A DNA stretch of 37,926 nucleotides, taken from the NCBI GenBank assembly GCA_038740345.1, contig JAVYMA010000017.1, positions 1 through 37,926 of the forward strand, given 5' to 3'. Shown here piece by piece: positions 1 through 8,101 of the stretch (positions are counted from its first letter, which is position 1; every line of letters begins with the position of its first letter). Source of the DNA: Methanomassiliicoccales archaeon. Lineage in GTDB: Archaea; Thermoplasmatota; Thermoplasmata; Methanomassiliicoccales; UBA472. The position numbers and the translations under genes are program-made. The notes below the pieces were generated by a model that saw only the letters and a program-made list of their open reading frames with translations, was not told the DNA's origin and searched no databases.

Positions 1-41
1 GAAGAAATGTATTATATAATTTCCAGCAATTTGCAAATAGG

Positions 42-1079
42 ATGGGTATTCCGATGGACCGCAAAAGAATAGTATTGGTGGGATATGGGAATGTTGGCAA
101 AGCTCTTGTCGACATGTTGGCAGAAGTTGATCCAGAAGGAAAAAGATTTACTTTTTCAGCCGTTTGCTCCCGATCCATCGGAGTTGCCAACCTAAAGGAG
201 CTGGCTCCAGGAAAAGTTTCAAAAAAGTTGAAAGCTAACAAAGGGGATTCTCGAGCTTATAACCCAGAAGAAAGAGTAAGAGAAATAAAAAATTATTTAC
301 GCGAGGCAGATTACGACATCCTTGTTGAAGCCACTTCGGCGGATTATGCAACTGGTGAACCTGCATTTTCATACATAACTATTTCTTTAGATAGGGGAAT
401 AGATGTTGTAACCTGCAATAAAGGTCCAATAGCCCTACATTTCAGGCAATTGATGGAGACTGCATCACGTTCAAATGCTTCCTTAAAATTTGAGAGTACC
501 GTTATGGATGGAACACCCGTTTTTTCTTTATTTAGAAGCCTCCCTCCCGTTAAAATAAAGAAAATCAGAGGAGTATTCAATTCAACAACTGGTCTTATAA
601 TAGATACAATGAGGGAGGGTAAAAATTTTGAAGCGGGATTGAAGCGAGCAAAAGCCGTTGGAATGACGGAGACCGATCCAGTTAACGATTTGAGTGGAAT
701 GGATGCAGCCGCAAAGCTAGTAATTCTTTGTACTGCACTAGCAGGTTATGATTTGAAACTAAAAGATGTTACACGTGAAGAAATCACAGAAGAATCTCTA
801 AAGCGGATATTGGATAAGGTCAAAAAGGACAAATGCGTGAGAGTGCGTCAAGTTGCAATGGCGGATTTTGAAAATAAGGAATTCAAAGTTGCCTTAGAAA
901 TATTAAGACCAGAAGATATGCTATTTTCTTGTACTGGAGCTTCAAATGCAGCCATTTTTTCGATGGATCTTTTTGCTGAAATGGTAATAGCAGAGCGTGA
1001 TCCTACACTTAGAGAGACAGCTTTTGGTATATATTCTGATTTAGTTGATCTGTATTCCAGAGATACATGTTATTATTAA
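42..1079 (+). CDS. hom: Homoserine dehydrogenase
   Basis: Reduces L-aspartate semialdehyde to L-homoserine with NAD(P)H, the branch step to threonine and methionine, in the cytoplasm. The N-terminal Rossmann loop is GYGNVG (residues 14-19). The NKG cofactor-site motif follows near residue 125, and the family block ETDPVNDLSGMDAAAK near 210-225 carries the substrate-binding acidic residues and the conserved lysine. At 345 residues it is the short archaeal type: no ACT domain follows, so threonine feedback through ACT is not expected. The start is uncertain; ATG at 54 (MDRKR) is equally good and puts the Rossmann strand nearer the N-terminus. No clear ribosome site precedes either. It has no close partner downstream; 1.3 kb of AT-rich DNA follows. 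Confidence 0.93.
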   Translation: MGIPMDRKRIVLVGYGNVGKALVDMLAEVDPEGKRFTFSAVCSRSIGVANLKELAPGKVSKKLKANKGDSRAYNPEERVREIKNYLREADYDILVEATSADYATGEPAFSYITISLDRGIDVVTCNKGPIALHFRQLMETASRSNASLKFESTVMDGTPVFSLFRSLPPVKIKKIRGVFNSTTGLIIDTMREGKNFEAGLKRAKAVGMTETDPVNDLSGMDAAAKLVILCTALAGYDLKLKDVTREEITEESLKRILDKVKKDKCVRVRQVAMADFENKEFKVALEILRPEDMLFSCTGASNAAIFSMDLFAEMVIAERDPTLRETAFGIYSDLVDLYSRDTCYY

Positions 1080-2045
1080 TTACATTTAGGAGATATTTCG
1101 ATAAATATATATCAATTTATTTGATTTTATTAATAATTATTTTGTTGCCAAATGCATCTGCACATTCGCCTTTGTGTATAAATGATAATCGATTAATAGA
1201 GTCCGCAAAATTTATGCATGAACCCAGTCGGTCTTTTACATTATATGATAAATTAGAAAAAATATAATGCATCTTATTTTAAATTCTATATCTGCGAAGC
1301 AGAGCGAATTTTTATACAATTATTGGCAGCAAATTCTCCCCAAAGAAAGTGGATTCTTACCAAACCTCGGGCTTTTTTTACCTCAACGTTCTCACAACGG
1401 TTGCCGTCCCACACATATCGAAAGGCCACCTGGGATATTGTTGGATGGTAAGTTATGGAGATTTGTAATCAGAAGGTGAGATAGAAACGTTCACGCCAAG
1501 GGCGATTCTCAAATTTGCTGTTATTAACACCATTATTTCTTTAAAGGGGATATATTACGCGGTAGTTTTCTCAAATTATGGTGGAGAAGTTACGTTGTTT
1601 CCATACGATATTTAAAGTCTTTCACTTTAGAAGAATTTATATGTTACCATTCGATTTTTAACTTATATATCAATAGTCGGATCAAAGATTATGGAAGATA
1701 TAGATTTCTAATTTTTAACCAGCATATTCGGAATATTTGTGATTAGCCAAATTCATAACTCCACATTGAAAGCTAACTCGATTGCTAGATGGTTAGTTTT
1801 TTTACTCCTTCCCTTTTTTTCCGTTCTTCACTGAACGTATTTTTCTAAGTATTATTTGCTCTTACTAGAGTGTCCTTATCTGAATTCATCTTTTTAACTA
1901 TGGTGGTCATCATCATTTATTTTGTTTAAGAATTAATCTGCTTAAAACTAACTTTTAAAAAATATACAAAAATAACTTATAATAAACGCATGATTCTTTT
2001 TTATAGATTAATCGGACTAAGTTTGTGGAGGGGGGTGGTGGGAAT

Positions 2046-2054
2046 TTTTATAAA
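2046..2054 (+). promoter_or_regulatory. TATA-like element after a G-rich tract
   Basis: A TTTTTATAA box lies directly downstream of a run of Gs (2027-2042). If used, transcription would begin near 2075, about 290 bases ahead of the next gene, giving a long leader or a separate small RNA. This rests on sequence pattern only. Confidence 0.3.
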
Positions 2055-2320
2055 ACCATTCTTTGCACTTCTATCTTCGTTTCTTTCATCTAAATATCAA
2101 CAAATGCATAATTGAAGCGATTAATTAATCTCATTTTGAATTTTAAACAAATATAATATATATAATATATTATTAAAGTAAATAGACTTAACATCATTAT
2201 TTCAGATAATTGTCTAAAATTTAAAATTCGCTTATTTTCATCTTGGACATTCAAATAAGTTTTCTTATATTGTTTAGATAAATAAATAAATGAATTAATT
2301 CATTCCCCCGACCAATTTGA

Positions 2321-2341
2321 GCCTGATAGATGTTATCAGGC
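2321..2341 (+). promoter_or_regulatory. Perfect 8-bp hairpin/operator before glutamate-synthase-like gene
   Basis: GCCTGATA and TATCAGGC form a perfect inverted repeat around a 5-base loop, ending 25 bases before the ATG at 2367. It sits between a TATA-like stretch near 2264-2272 and the ribosome site. It could be a regulator-binding site or a leader-RNA hairpin. A 12-base palindrome, TGAATTAATTCA, lies 18 bases further upstream (2291-2302). Confidence 0.5.
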
Positions 2342-2366
2342 CAAGTAACAGGGAGCTGATTGATAA

Positions 2367-3983
2367 ATGCAAGTGATAGAGAATTCAAGGTCTACAACTG
2401 GTACAAGGACTAGAGTGCAGGACATAAACCCAACAAGTGGTATGTGTCCAATATGCATTGAAGAATGTCAGGTAATGTGTGAAATAGGTAAATCTGCATT
2501 TCGAGGCAGAGAAGTCCTATATCCTCAGCCCGAGTATTTTGGAACCTCGACGGCTTCGTCGAATAAAGACTATCTTTTAGACTGGTCTCATTTTCAAATT
2601 CTTGCTGAGCTGATTGGAGCGTACGGTATAGAAGCGAATCCGGATAAAGCATTTTTTGAAAATGCAGATGTATCCTCATATGTTGCGACGTCGAGTAAGA
2701 AACCAATTAGATTAGCTATCCCTATCGTTATTCCTGGTTTGGGTTCGACAGCAGTTGCTAAAAGAAATTGGGAAAGTTTAGCCAAAGGAGCTGCAATGGC
2801 AGGTGCTATCCAAGTTGTAGGTGAGAATGTTGCTGGAATGGACCCAGAAGCAAAATATACAAATGGAAAAGTTACTAAATCTCCTGATTTAGAATTTCGA
2901 ATCAAAGCTTATCGAGAACTTTGGGATGGAGAAAATGGCGATATTGCTGTTCAGACAAATGTCGAAGATCAAAGAGGCGGCGTAGATGTTTACGCTCTTA
3001 GTAAGTTAGAAGTTAATATTATAGAGAGAAAATGGGGACAAGGGGCAAAAGCTATAGGAGGAGAAGTCCGACTTAATACGTTGGAAAGGGCACTAGAATT
3101 AAAACGTCGTGGCTACTTAGTACTTCCAGACCCAGAAGATAAAAGTGTCCAAGAGGCATTCAAAGCGGGAGCCTTTAAATCGTTCGAGAGACACTCCCGC
3201 GTGGGATTCCCAAGCCGCAGAACTTTTGTAGAAGATGTAGAATGGCTCAGATCTAATGGCGCAAAATATGTTTTCTTAAAGACGGGAGCTTATAGGCCTG
3301 AGGTAGTTGCATTTACTTTAAAGTGCGCTTCAGAGGCTAAGCTTGATATGTTAACCTTTGATGGAGCAGGAGGCGGAACGGGGATGAGCCCTGTTCCAAT
3401 GATGAATGAGATGTCAACTCCTACGGTTCACTTGCAATCGCAGCTGCTTGATTGCGCCAGAATATTACGAAAGAAAAATAGATTCATACCAGATTTAGTA
3501 ATGGCTGGAGGATTTGTGAATGAGACTCAAATGTTCAAATCAATAGCAATGAGCAACATCGGAGATGGACCACTAGTCAAGGCCATAGGAATGGCAAGAT
3601 CGCCCATTTTAGCTGCTATGAGATCCCAATATTTCGCTCATCTTGCTACAAAAGGTAAATTGCCTAAAAGCTTTGCTGATGAATATGGTTCAAATCCTGA
3701 AAAATTTTTCATAATGACAAGCGAAATTCAGGAAAAATTCAGATCAAAACAAATCGGAAAAGATATTCCGTGGGGAGCAGTAGGAGTTTATACGTATTTT
3801 GATAGAATTTCCGTTGGGCTTAAACAACTCATGGCTGGAGCTCGGAAGTTTAAATTAAATAACTTAGCAAGGGATGACATCTGCTCTTTGAGCGAATATG
3901 GTTCAAAAGTTACTGGTATAGAAACTTTTGAATCTATGGCGAATCGTGTCATGCCTGGTATTTTAGAGTATTGGGACGATTAA
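2367..3983 (+). CDS. Glutamate synthase-related FMN-binding protein
   Basis: Resembles the central FMN-binding domain of the glutamate synthase large subunit, which makes glutamate from 2-oxoglutarate and ammonia. The N-terminus has a four-cysteine motif, C27-x2-C30-x3-C34-x3-C38, seen in archaeal members just before the sequence GREVLYPQP. The barrel includes GGGTGMSP (about residue 334), typical of this flavin domain. There is no glutaminase domain, and no NAD(P)H subunit is encoded nearby, so electron donor and nitrogen source are open questions. The start is supported by GGGAGCTGAT about 10 bases upstream. A hairpin and palindrome precede it and suggest regulation. Family assignment is strong; exact activity is inferred. 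Confidence 0.85.
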   Translation: MQVIENSRSTTGTRTRVQDINPTSGMCPICIEECQVMCEIGKSAFRGREVLYPQPEYFGTSTASSNKDYLLDWSHFQILAELIGAYGIEANPDKAFFENADVSSYVATSSKKPIRLAIPIVIPGLGSTAVAKRNWESLAKGAAMAGAIQVVGENVAGMDPEAKYTNGKVTKSPDLEFRIKAYRELWDGENGDIAVQTNVEDQRGGVDVYALSKLEVNIIERKWGQGAKAIGGEVRLNTLERALELKRRGYLVLPDPEDKSVQEAFKAGAFKSFERHSRVGFPSRRTFVEDVEWLRSNGAKYVFLKTGAYRPEVVAFTLKCASEAKLDMLTFDGAGGGTGMSPVPMMNEMSTPTVHLQSQLLDCARILRKKNRFIPDLVMAGGFVNETQMFKSIAMSNIGDGPLVKAIGMARSPILAAMRSQYFAHLATKGKLPKSFADEYGSNPEKFFIMTSEIQEKFRSKQIGKDIPWGAVGVYTYFDRISVGLKQLMAGARKFKLNNLARDDICSLSEYGSKVTGIETFESMANRVMPGILEYWDD

Positions 3984-4037
3984 GTCATTTAAACCTTTTT
4001 TCATTTTTTTAGAATTCGACTTTCGCAAATGACTTAA
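3980..4037. repeat. 11-bp perfect inverted repeat after the glutamate-synthase-like gene
   Basis: TTAAGTCATTT (3980-3990, overlapping the TAA stop) and AAATGACTTAA (4027-4037) are exact inverted copies 36 bases apart, enclosing two T-runs. It may act as a 3' processing or termination structure, or a binding site for the promoter of the candidate RNA that follows. Confidence 0.55.
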
Positions 4038-4060
4038 AGGCAGGAATCATTTAACCTTCC

Positions 4061-4185
4061 AACGTGCGCAGGCACGCAAGGGATTCAGATGGTCCTTTTG
4101 GGGCCAAAACAGGAGGAGAAACCCGAGAAAGGGAGAGCCGCCGACCTCTTGCAAAGCGCTCAAACCCTTTCCATTTCCCTTTTTT
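4061..4185 (+). ncRNA. Candidate structured non-coding RNA (unknown family)
   Basis: A GC-rich island of about 120 bases lies in AT-rich intergenic DNA. It folds as a series of local helices: CGTGC/GCACG (4063-4076), TGGTCC/GGGCCA (4090-4106), and GAAAGGG/CCCTTTC (4127-4133 with 4165-4171) enclosing AGAG/CTCT (4134-4149). It ends in six Ts (4180-4185). A TATA-like CTTAAAGG at about 4033-4040 is correctly spaced for a start near 4062. I see no match to tRNA, SRP RNA or a riboswitch I know. The overlapping 61-codon open frame looks non-coding. An mRNA leader for the next gene is an alternative, though the T-run argues against it. Confidence 0.45.
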
Positions 4186-4276
4186 ATTATTTCTTGAAAT
4201 TACTAATATTCGAATGTTAATTCTCATCGGTAGTATTTATTATGAATAACTATCTACCTAATGTTATTCGATCCCA

Positions 4277-6100
4277 ATGCAAGAAAAGCGCACTAATCAT
4301 TTAATCGGTGAAAAGAGTCTCTATCTAAAGCATCATGTTTATAATCCTGTTGATTGGCATCCATGGAGCGAACAATCGTTGGAAAAAGCTAAGAAATCAG
4401 ATCTACCTCTTTTCATATCAATTGGGTATTCAGCTTGCCATTGGTGCCATGTGATGGCCAGGGAGTCGTTTGAAGATGAAATGATCGCCTCTATTCTTAA
4501 TCGAGAATATTTACCTGTAAAAGTTGATAGAGAGGAAAGGCCAGATCTGGATGGAATATATATGGCAGCTTGCCAAATGATCTCAGGTGGTGGAGGTTGG
4601 CCCCTGACAATCGTCGCCACACCCGATGGCAAGCCTTTTTTTGCTGGAACTTATTTTAGCCGACAGGGTTCACCCACATCGCCAGGATTATTAGACATTC
4701 TTTCCTCTCTAGCGCTTCAGTGGAAATTAGATAAAAATAGATTAATAAAAATTGCTGAAGATATATCCCAATCGCTCAAAGAATTTGTTGCATATCGAGA
4801 ACCAGCTGACTTAAATTCAGATATTTTACACAAAGCATTATTGCAAGCAGAGATGAATTTCGACGAGGTATATGGAGGTTTTGAAATTGCACCAAAGTTT
4901 CCTGTTCCACATAGATTAATATTTTTATTATATTATTATAATAAGTTTAAAAATGAAAGTGCCAAAAATATGTCGTTTTTGACTTTGAGACGAATGGGAG
5001 AAGGGGGTATTTTTGACCATGTTGGATATGGTTTTCATCGATATTCTACAGATAGAAAATGGCATCTACCACATTTCGAGAAAATGCTTTATGACCAGGC
5101 ATTATTAGCCATGGCTTATTCGGAAGCCTATTCAATTCTCAAGGATAAAATTTTTAAGAAAATCGCCTTGAAAACGTTTAGTTATGTCGAAAGTAATTTG
5201 ACTTCTCCTGAAGGTTTATTCTATTCGGCAGAAGGATCTGAAAGTGAGGGGATCGAAGGAAAATTTTATACCTGGACTTGGGATGAAATTGTTGATGCGT
5301 TAGGTAATAATTCTGAAATATTTTTAGAAGCATTCGACATCAGAAAGGAAGGCAATTTCAGAGATGAAGCCACTAAAAGAAAAACTGGCTCTAATATTTT
5401 ACATTTAAATCGAACATTAGAAGAATTGAGCAATAAGTATTCACTTTCTGAAAATTCGATTGAAGAATATATAGATAATAAAATTGAAAAGCTCTTAAAA
5501 GCTCGTAGGAAAAAAGTTCCACCCGAAGTCGATGATAAAATATTAACTGATTGGAACGGCCTCATGATCGCTTCTCTCGCAAGATCTTCCATTTTATTAA
5601 AAGAAGAAAATCTTTTAGAAAGGGCAATTAGGGCCGCAAATATCTTATCATCGAAAATGAGTTGCAATGGAAGATTATATCATAGAGCAGTAAGCGATGT
5701 TATTGGAATAAACGGATTCCTTGATGACTATACCAATTTGATTTGGGGTTTTGTTGAAATTTACAAAGCCAACGAAGAAGATAAATATCTAGATTTGGCC
5801 CTTCGACTAACAGAAAATATGATAAAACACTTTTGGAATGAACATTCAGGAGGTTTCTTTTTCACATCTGATGATTCAGAATTTTTAATTGCCCGTAGAA
5901 TGGATGGTTATGATGGTGCTATTCCAAGTGGAAATTCAATTGCCGCCATTTCTCTAATTGAGCTATTCAAGTTAACTGGAAAGGAAGATTTTAGAATGTA
6001 TTCCAGTCGTACTATCAAAGCTTTTGCGGCTGACATAAATGCAGATCCATTATCGCATTCACAGATGCTTATTGCCAAAATGCTCTTGATGGATACTTGA
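4277..6100 (+). CDS. DUF255/YyaL-type thioredoxin-like protein
   Basis: A 607-residue member of the family of bacterial YyaL and animal SPATA20. The N-terminal thioredoxin-fold domain (about 1-160) carries the hallmark CHWC (C54, C57) and the conserved DREERPDLD, GGWPL and AGTYF motifs. The remainder (about 180-607) is an alpha/alpha barrel-like region related to N-acylglucosamine 2-epimerases, with conserved HFEKMLYDQA and DDKILTDWNGLM. The molecular role is not established; a redox or chaperone-like role is often guessed. It is cytoplasmic, with no signal peptide. It is shorter than the roughly 650-700 residues common in the family. It stands alone; TATA-like TTTATTAT about 40 bases upstream suggests a very short leader. 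The ATG at 4277 lacks a ribosome site. Confidence 0.9.
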   Translation: MQEKRTNHLIGEKSLYLKHHVYNPVDWHPWSEQSLEKAKKSDLPLFISIGYSACHWCHVMARESFEDEMIASILNREYLPVKVDREERPDLDGIYMAACQMISGGGGWPLTIVATPDGKPFFAGTYFSRQGSPTSPGLLDILSSLALQWKLDKNRLIKIAEDISQSLKEFVAYREPADLNSDILHKALLQAEMNFDEVYGGFEIAPKFPVPHRLIFLLYYYNKFKNESAKNMSFLTLRRMGEGGIFDHVGYGFHRYSTDRKWHLPHFEKMLYDQALLAMAYSEAYSILKDKIFKKIALKTFSYVESNLTSPEGLFYSAEGSESEGIEGKFYTWTWDEIVDALGNNSEIFLEAFDIRKEGNFRDEATKRKTGSNILHLNRTLEELSNKYSLSENSIEEYIDNKIEKLLKARRKKVPPEVDDKILTDWNGLMIASLARSSILLKEENLLERAIRAANILSSKMSCNGRLYHRAVSDVIGINGFLDDYTNLIWGFVEIYKANEEDKYLDLALRLTENMIKHFWNEHSGGFFFTSDDSEFLIARRMDGYDGAIPSGNSIAAISLIELFKLTGKEDFRMYSSRTIKAFAADINADPLSHSQMLIAKMLLMDT

Positions 6101-6191
6101 TTTCTTTAATAATTGATTGTTAATTATTATTCTGCACATATGAAGTATATAGATAAATATTATATAATAAAATTAATAATAATTATATTAT

Positions 6192-6779
6192 TCAGATTAA
6201 TGCAAAAGCAGCTGCTAATGCACCATTCTCTGCTTCGAAATATTCTTGCGCCGTGCCTATTATTATAACATCCCCCTCCGCCAATGAAAACACTTTTCGT
6301 AATAGCAATGAAGAGGATGGCTTATGGTCGTCCACACTATAATCAGGAGGAATTATAAGTTTACCACCGGAATAAATGATTGTCGTAGCTCCTTCGGCAC
6401 CTGCCTTTACAGCAGCATCTCGTTGCTCAATACCTAGACTTACGCGTGATGCTGCACCTTTTACATGAACTGCAACGTTTCTTTCAGCAATAGACATGTC
6501 GCTAGGTTCTAAACGCTCTACCTTTAAAGGAATTGATTTCATGAATTCTAGACCCTTATTGGAAATTTTTATTCCAGTTTGTTGCACATCAATAAAACCC
6601 CTATCGCGTAGATAATCAATGATGGTCCTCATGCTTCCCTCGCCAACTTTAACTGAGTCAGCCAGTTGCTTACGCCCTTTTCTTCTTCCATCCATGAGAA
6701 TTAGAAGTGTCCGGTATACATGGTAATCAGCGAACCTATGTACCGGACCATATTTGGGAAGGTCTACAAATTTCATCAT
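6192..6779 (-). CDS. Winged-helix regulator, DUF4443-like
   Basis: A 195-residue probable transcription regulator. Residues about 20-80 form a winged helix (RKQLADSVKVGEGSMRTIIDYLRDRGFIDVQQTG pattern, split here only by description), and the C-terminal part resembles the ligand-sensing region of archaeal DUF4443 proteins. It starts 2 bases after the stop of the S-adenosylmethionine synthetase gene and is almost certainly co-transcribed with it. Control of SAM or methionine genes is a reasonable inference but is not shown. The DUF4443 name comes from overall pattern and is less certain than the winged helix. Confidence 0.72.
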   Translation of the reverse strand: MMKFVDLPKYGPVHRFADYHVYRTLLILMDGRRKGRKQLADSVKVGEGSMRTIIDYLRDRGFIDVQQTGIKISNKGLEFMKSIPLKVERLEPSDMSIAERNVAVHVKGAASRVSLGIEQRDAAVKAGAEGATTIIYSGGKLIIPPDYSVDDHKPSSSLLLRKVFSLAEGDVIIIGTAQEYFEAENGALAAAFALI

Positions 6780-6781
6780 AC

Positions 6782-7978
6782 TTAGAATGTGCTTATCTCT
6801 CCATTAACTATTTTCTTCGTCACGACTTCGATATTGTCCAACCAGTTGTCTGCTATACTGCGCGCTTCTCTTTGCCATTTCTTGAAATTAGCTCCTGGTG
6901 CGGGCAATATTTGTACCGAACATGTCTGAGGATTGTTTATTGGCTTTCCGATCTGTGAAAGAATGCGTACTTCCACTTCCAGAATTTCATTTCCTGCAGC
7001 GTTGGCAATGTCTTCTGCGATAAACTTGCTTAAAATATTATACAGCTTTCCTACATGGGTAATTGGATTCTTTCCTGAGGACGCTTCCATGCTCATAGGA
7101 CGAAAAGGCGTGATAAGTCCATTGCAGCGATTACCTCTTCCTACAGAGCCATCGTCCCCGTTTTCCATGCTTAACCCTGTAACAGTGAGGTAAAAAACGC
7201 CTTTCTTATAATCATCAGCAGTATTAATCTCTACATTAACATTTAAGTCGGTTTGTTTGACGGCGAAATCATGTATTCGATTTTTCATTTCTTCTATCGT
7301 GCTTATGTAATGTGATTTATCTGGGATATAACGATCAACCATGGCACATGCTATTGTGAGGTTTATTGTATCTCCCATTCGTGCTGCCATGACTTTTACA
7401 TCCTCACCCGATTCTTTGATTCTGCGTTTCATAGCGCCATTGATATATTTCTCGGTCTCTAGAACCACCTTCTCCGTTTGCGTTAACGGAGCATAACCTA
7501 CCCCGAATGAAGTGTCGTTGGACAAATGTTTCCTACTGTCGTAAACTGAAGTTAAATCAATTGAGCCTTTTCCTATCATGCAATCAAGCATGACATCAGT
7601 ATCCATATCAAGATTAGGGAAATGTGATTTTAAATATTCATTGGCCGCTTTCACCGCAGTTGTCCTGTAAGGGAGTCTCTCTCCATTAACTTCGGTTGTC
7701 GCTCTCCCAACTAGTAAGATATAGACGGGCTCCAAAATATCTCCTCCTCCAAATTTAGGAGAAGATTGCCCTCCTACGATCTGTGTCTCATCTGTATTAT
7801 GATGAAGGACACGCCCATATCGCTCGATATACATCTTACAGAGGGCACGGGAAACACTCTCTGAAAGACCATCAGCAATACTATCAGGATGCCCAATGCC
7901 CTTACGCTCAACCAATTCTACTTGCTGTTTCTCGACAGGAGTATAATCGATTCTTTCTACAATGATATTCTTGGCCAT
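6782..7978 (-). CDS. mat: Archaeal S-adenosylmethionine synthetase
   Basis: Makes S-adenosylmethionine from methionine and ATP. It is the archaeal form, which is highly diverged from the bacterial and eukaryotic MetK. It begins MAKNIIVERIDYTP and shows the family blocks VERKGIGHPDSIADG, NTDETQIVGG and FGGGDILEP. I placed the start at 7978 rather than the longer frame to 8059 because GGTGA lies 7 bases upstream and the resulting 398 residues match the family's usual 400. The leader contains two GCCCT repeats, a weak CCAG/CTGG hairpin and one copy of a 12-bp repeat (8037-8048). The winged-helix gene follows after 2 bases, and an HTH-CBS regulator is transcribed divergently. Confidence 0.95.
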   Translation of the reverse strand: MAKNIIVERIDYTPVEKQQVELVERKGIGHPDSIADGLSESVSRALCKMYIERYGRVLHHNTDETQIVGGQSSPKFGGGDILEPVYILLVGRATTEVNGERLPYRTTAVKAANEYLKSHFPNLDMDTDVMLDCMIGKGSIDLTSVYDSRKHLSNDTSFGVGYAPLTQTEKVVLETEKYINGAMKRRIKESGEDVKVMAARMGDTINLTIACAMVDRYIPDKSHYISTIEEMKNRIHDFAVKQTDLNVNVEINTADDYKKGVFYLTVTGLSMENGDDGSVGRGNRCNGLITPFRPMSMEASSGKNPITHVGKLYNILSKFIAEDIANAAGNEILEVEVRILSQIGKPINNPQTCSVQILPAPGANFKKWQREARSIADNWLDNIEVVTKKIVNGEISTF

Positions 7979-8036
7979 TTGATTGTCACCTTTTTTTATT
8001 TTTAGCCAGACAGATTGAGGGCTGGTTAGGGCTCGA

Positions 8037-8098
8037 AAAGATTCCATAGATATATACATGATTGCATAAAATATTCATATAGGAATAAAGATTCCATA
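8037..8098. repeat. 12-bp direct repeat pair in divergent control region (possible operators)
   Basis: AAAGATTCCATA occurs at 8037-8048 and again at 8087-8098, exactly 50 bases apart, close to five turns of the DNA helix. The second copy ends 3 bases before the HTH-CBS start and overlaps a small inverted repeat, GGAAT-AAAG-ATTCC (8082-8095). The first lies in the probable leader of the SAM synthetase gene. Same-face spacing suits a dimeric regulator bound at both sites. Confidence 0.5.
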
Positions 8099-8101
8099 TC
8101 G

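Larger units (their letters stand above)
1080..2366. other. 1.29 kb AT-rich intergenic region, no convincing gene
   Basis: Two short open frames here (1067-1267 and 1267-1479) have no recognisable family, no ribosome site and low-complexity composition, so I do not call them. Visible landmarks are a weak hairpin CTAAC/GTTAG (1773-1796) followed by a T-run, a G-rich tract (2027-2042), a TATA-like TTTTTATAA just after it (about 2046-2054), runs of TATA repeats near 2150-2175, a perfect 12-base palindrome (2291-2302) and a strong hairpin (2321-2341). The last two probably belong to the control region of the downstream glutamate-synthase-like gene. The rest could be a decayed gene; I cannot identify one. 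Confidence 0.6.

Noticed and set aside
1067-1479. Two consecutive short open frames after homoserine dehydrogenase, the first with a hydrophobic signal-like stretch
   Set aside because: No ribosome site, no family resemblance, overlaps the end of hom, and composition matches the surrounding AT-rich non-coding DNA.
4064-4249. 61-codon open frame over the GC-rich island
   Set aside because: Arginine-rich then hydrophobic nonsense-like translation; the DNA is better explained by RNA helices and an oligo-T end.
5266-5667. 133-codon minus-strand frame inside the DUF255 gene
   Set aside because: Shadow frame; the plus-strand protein has clear family motifs throughout.
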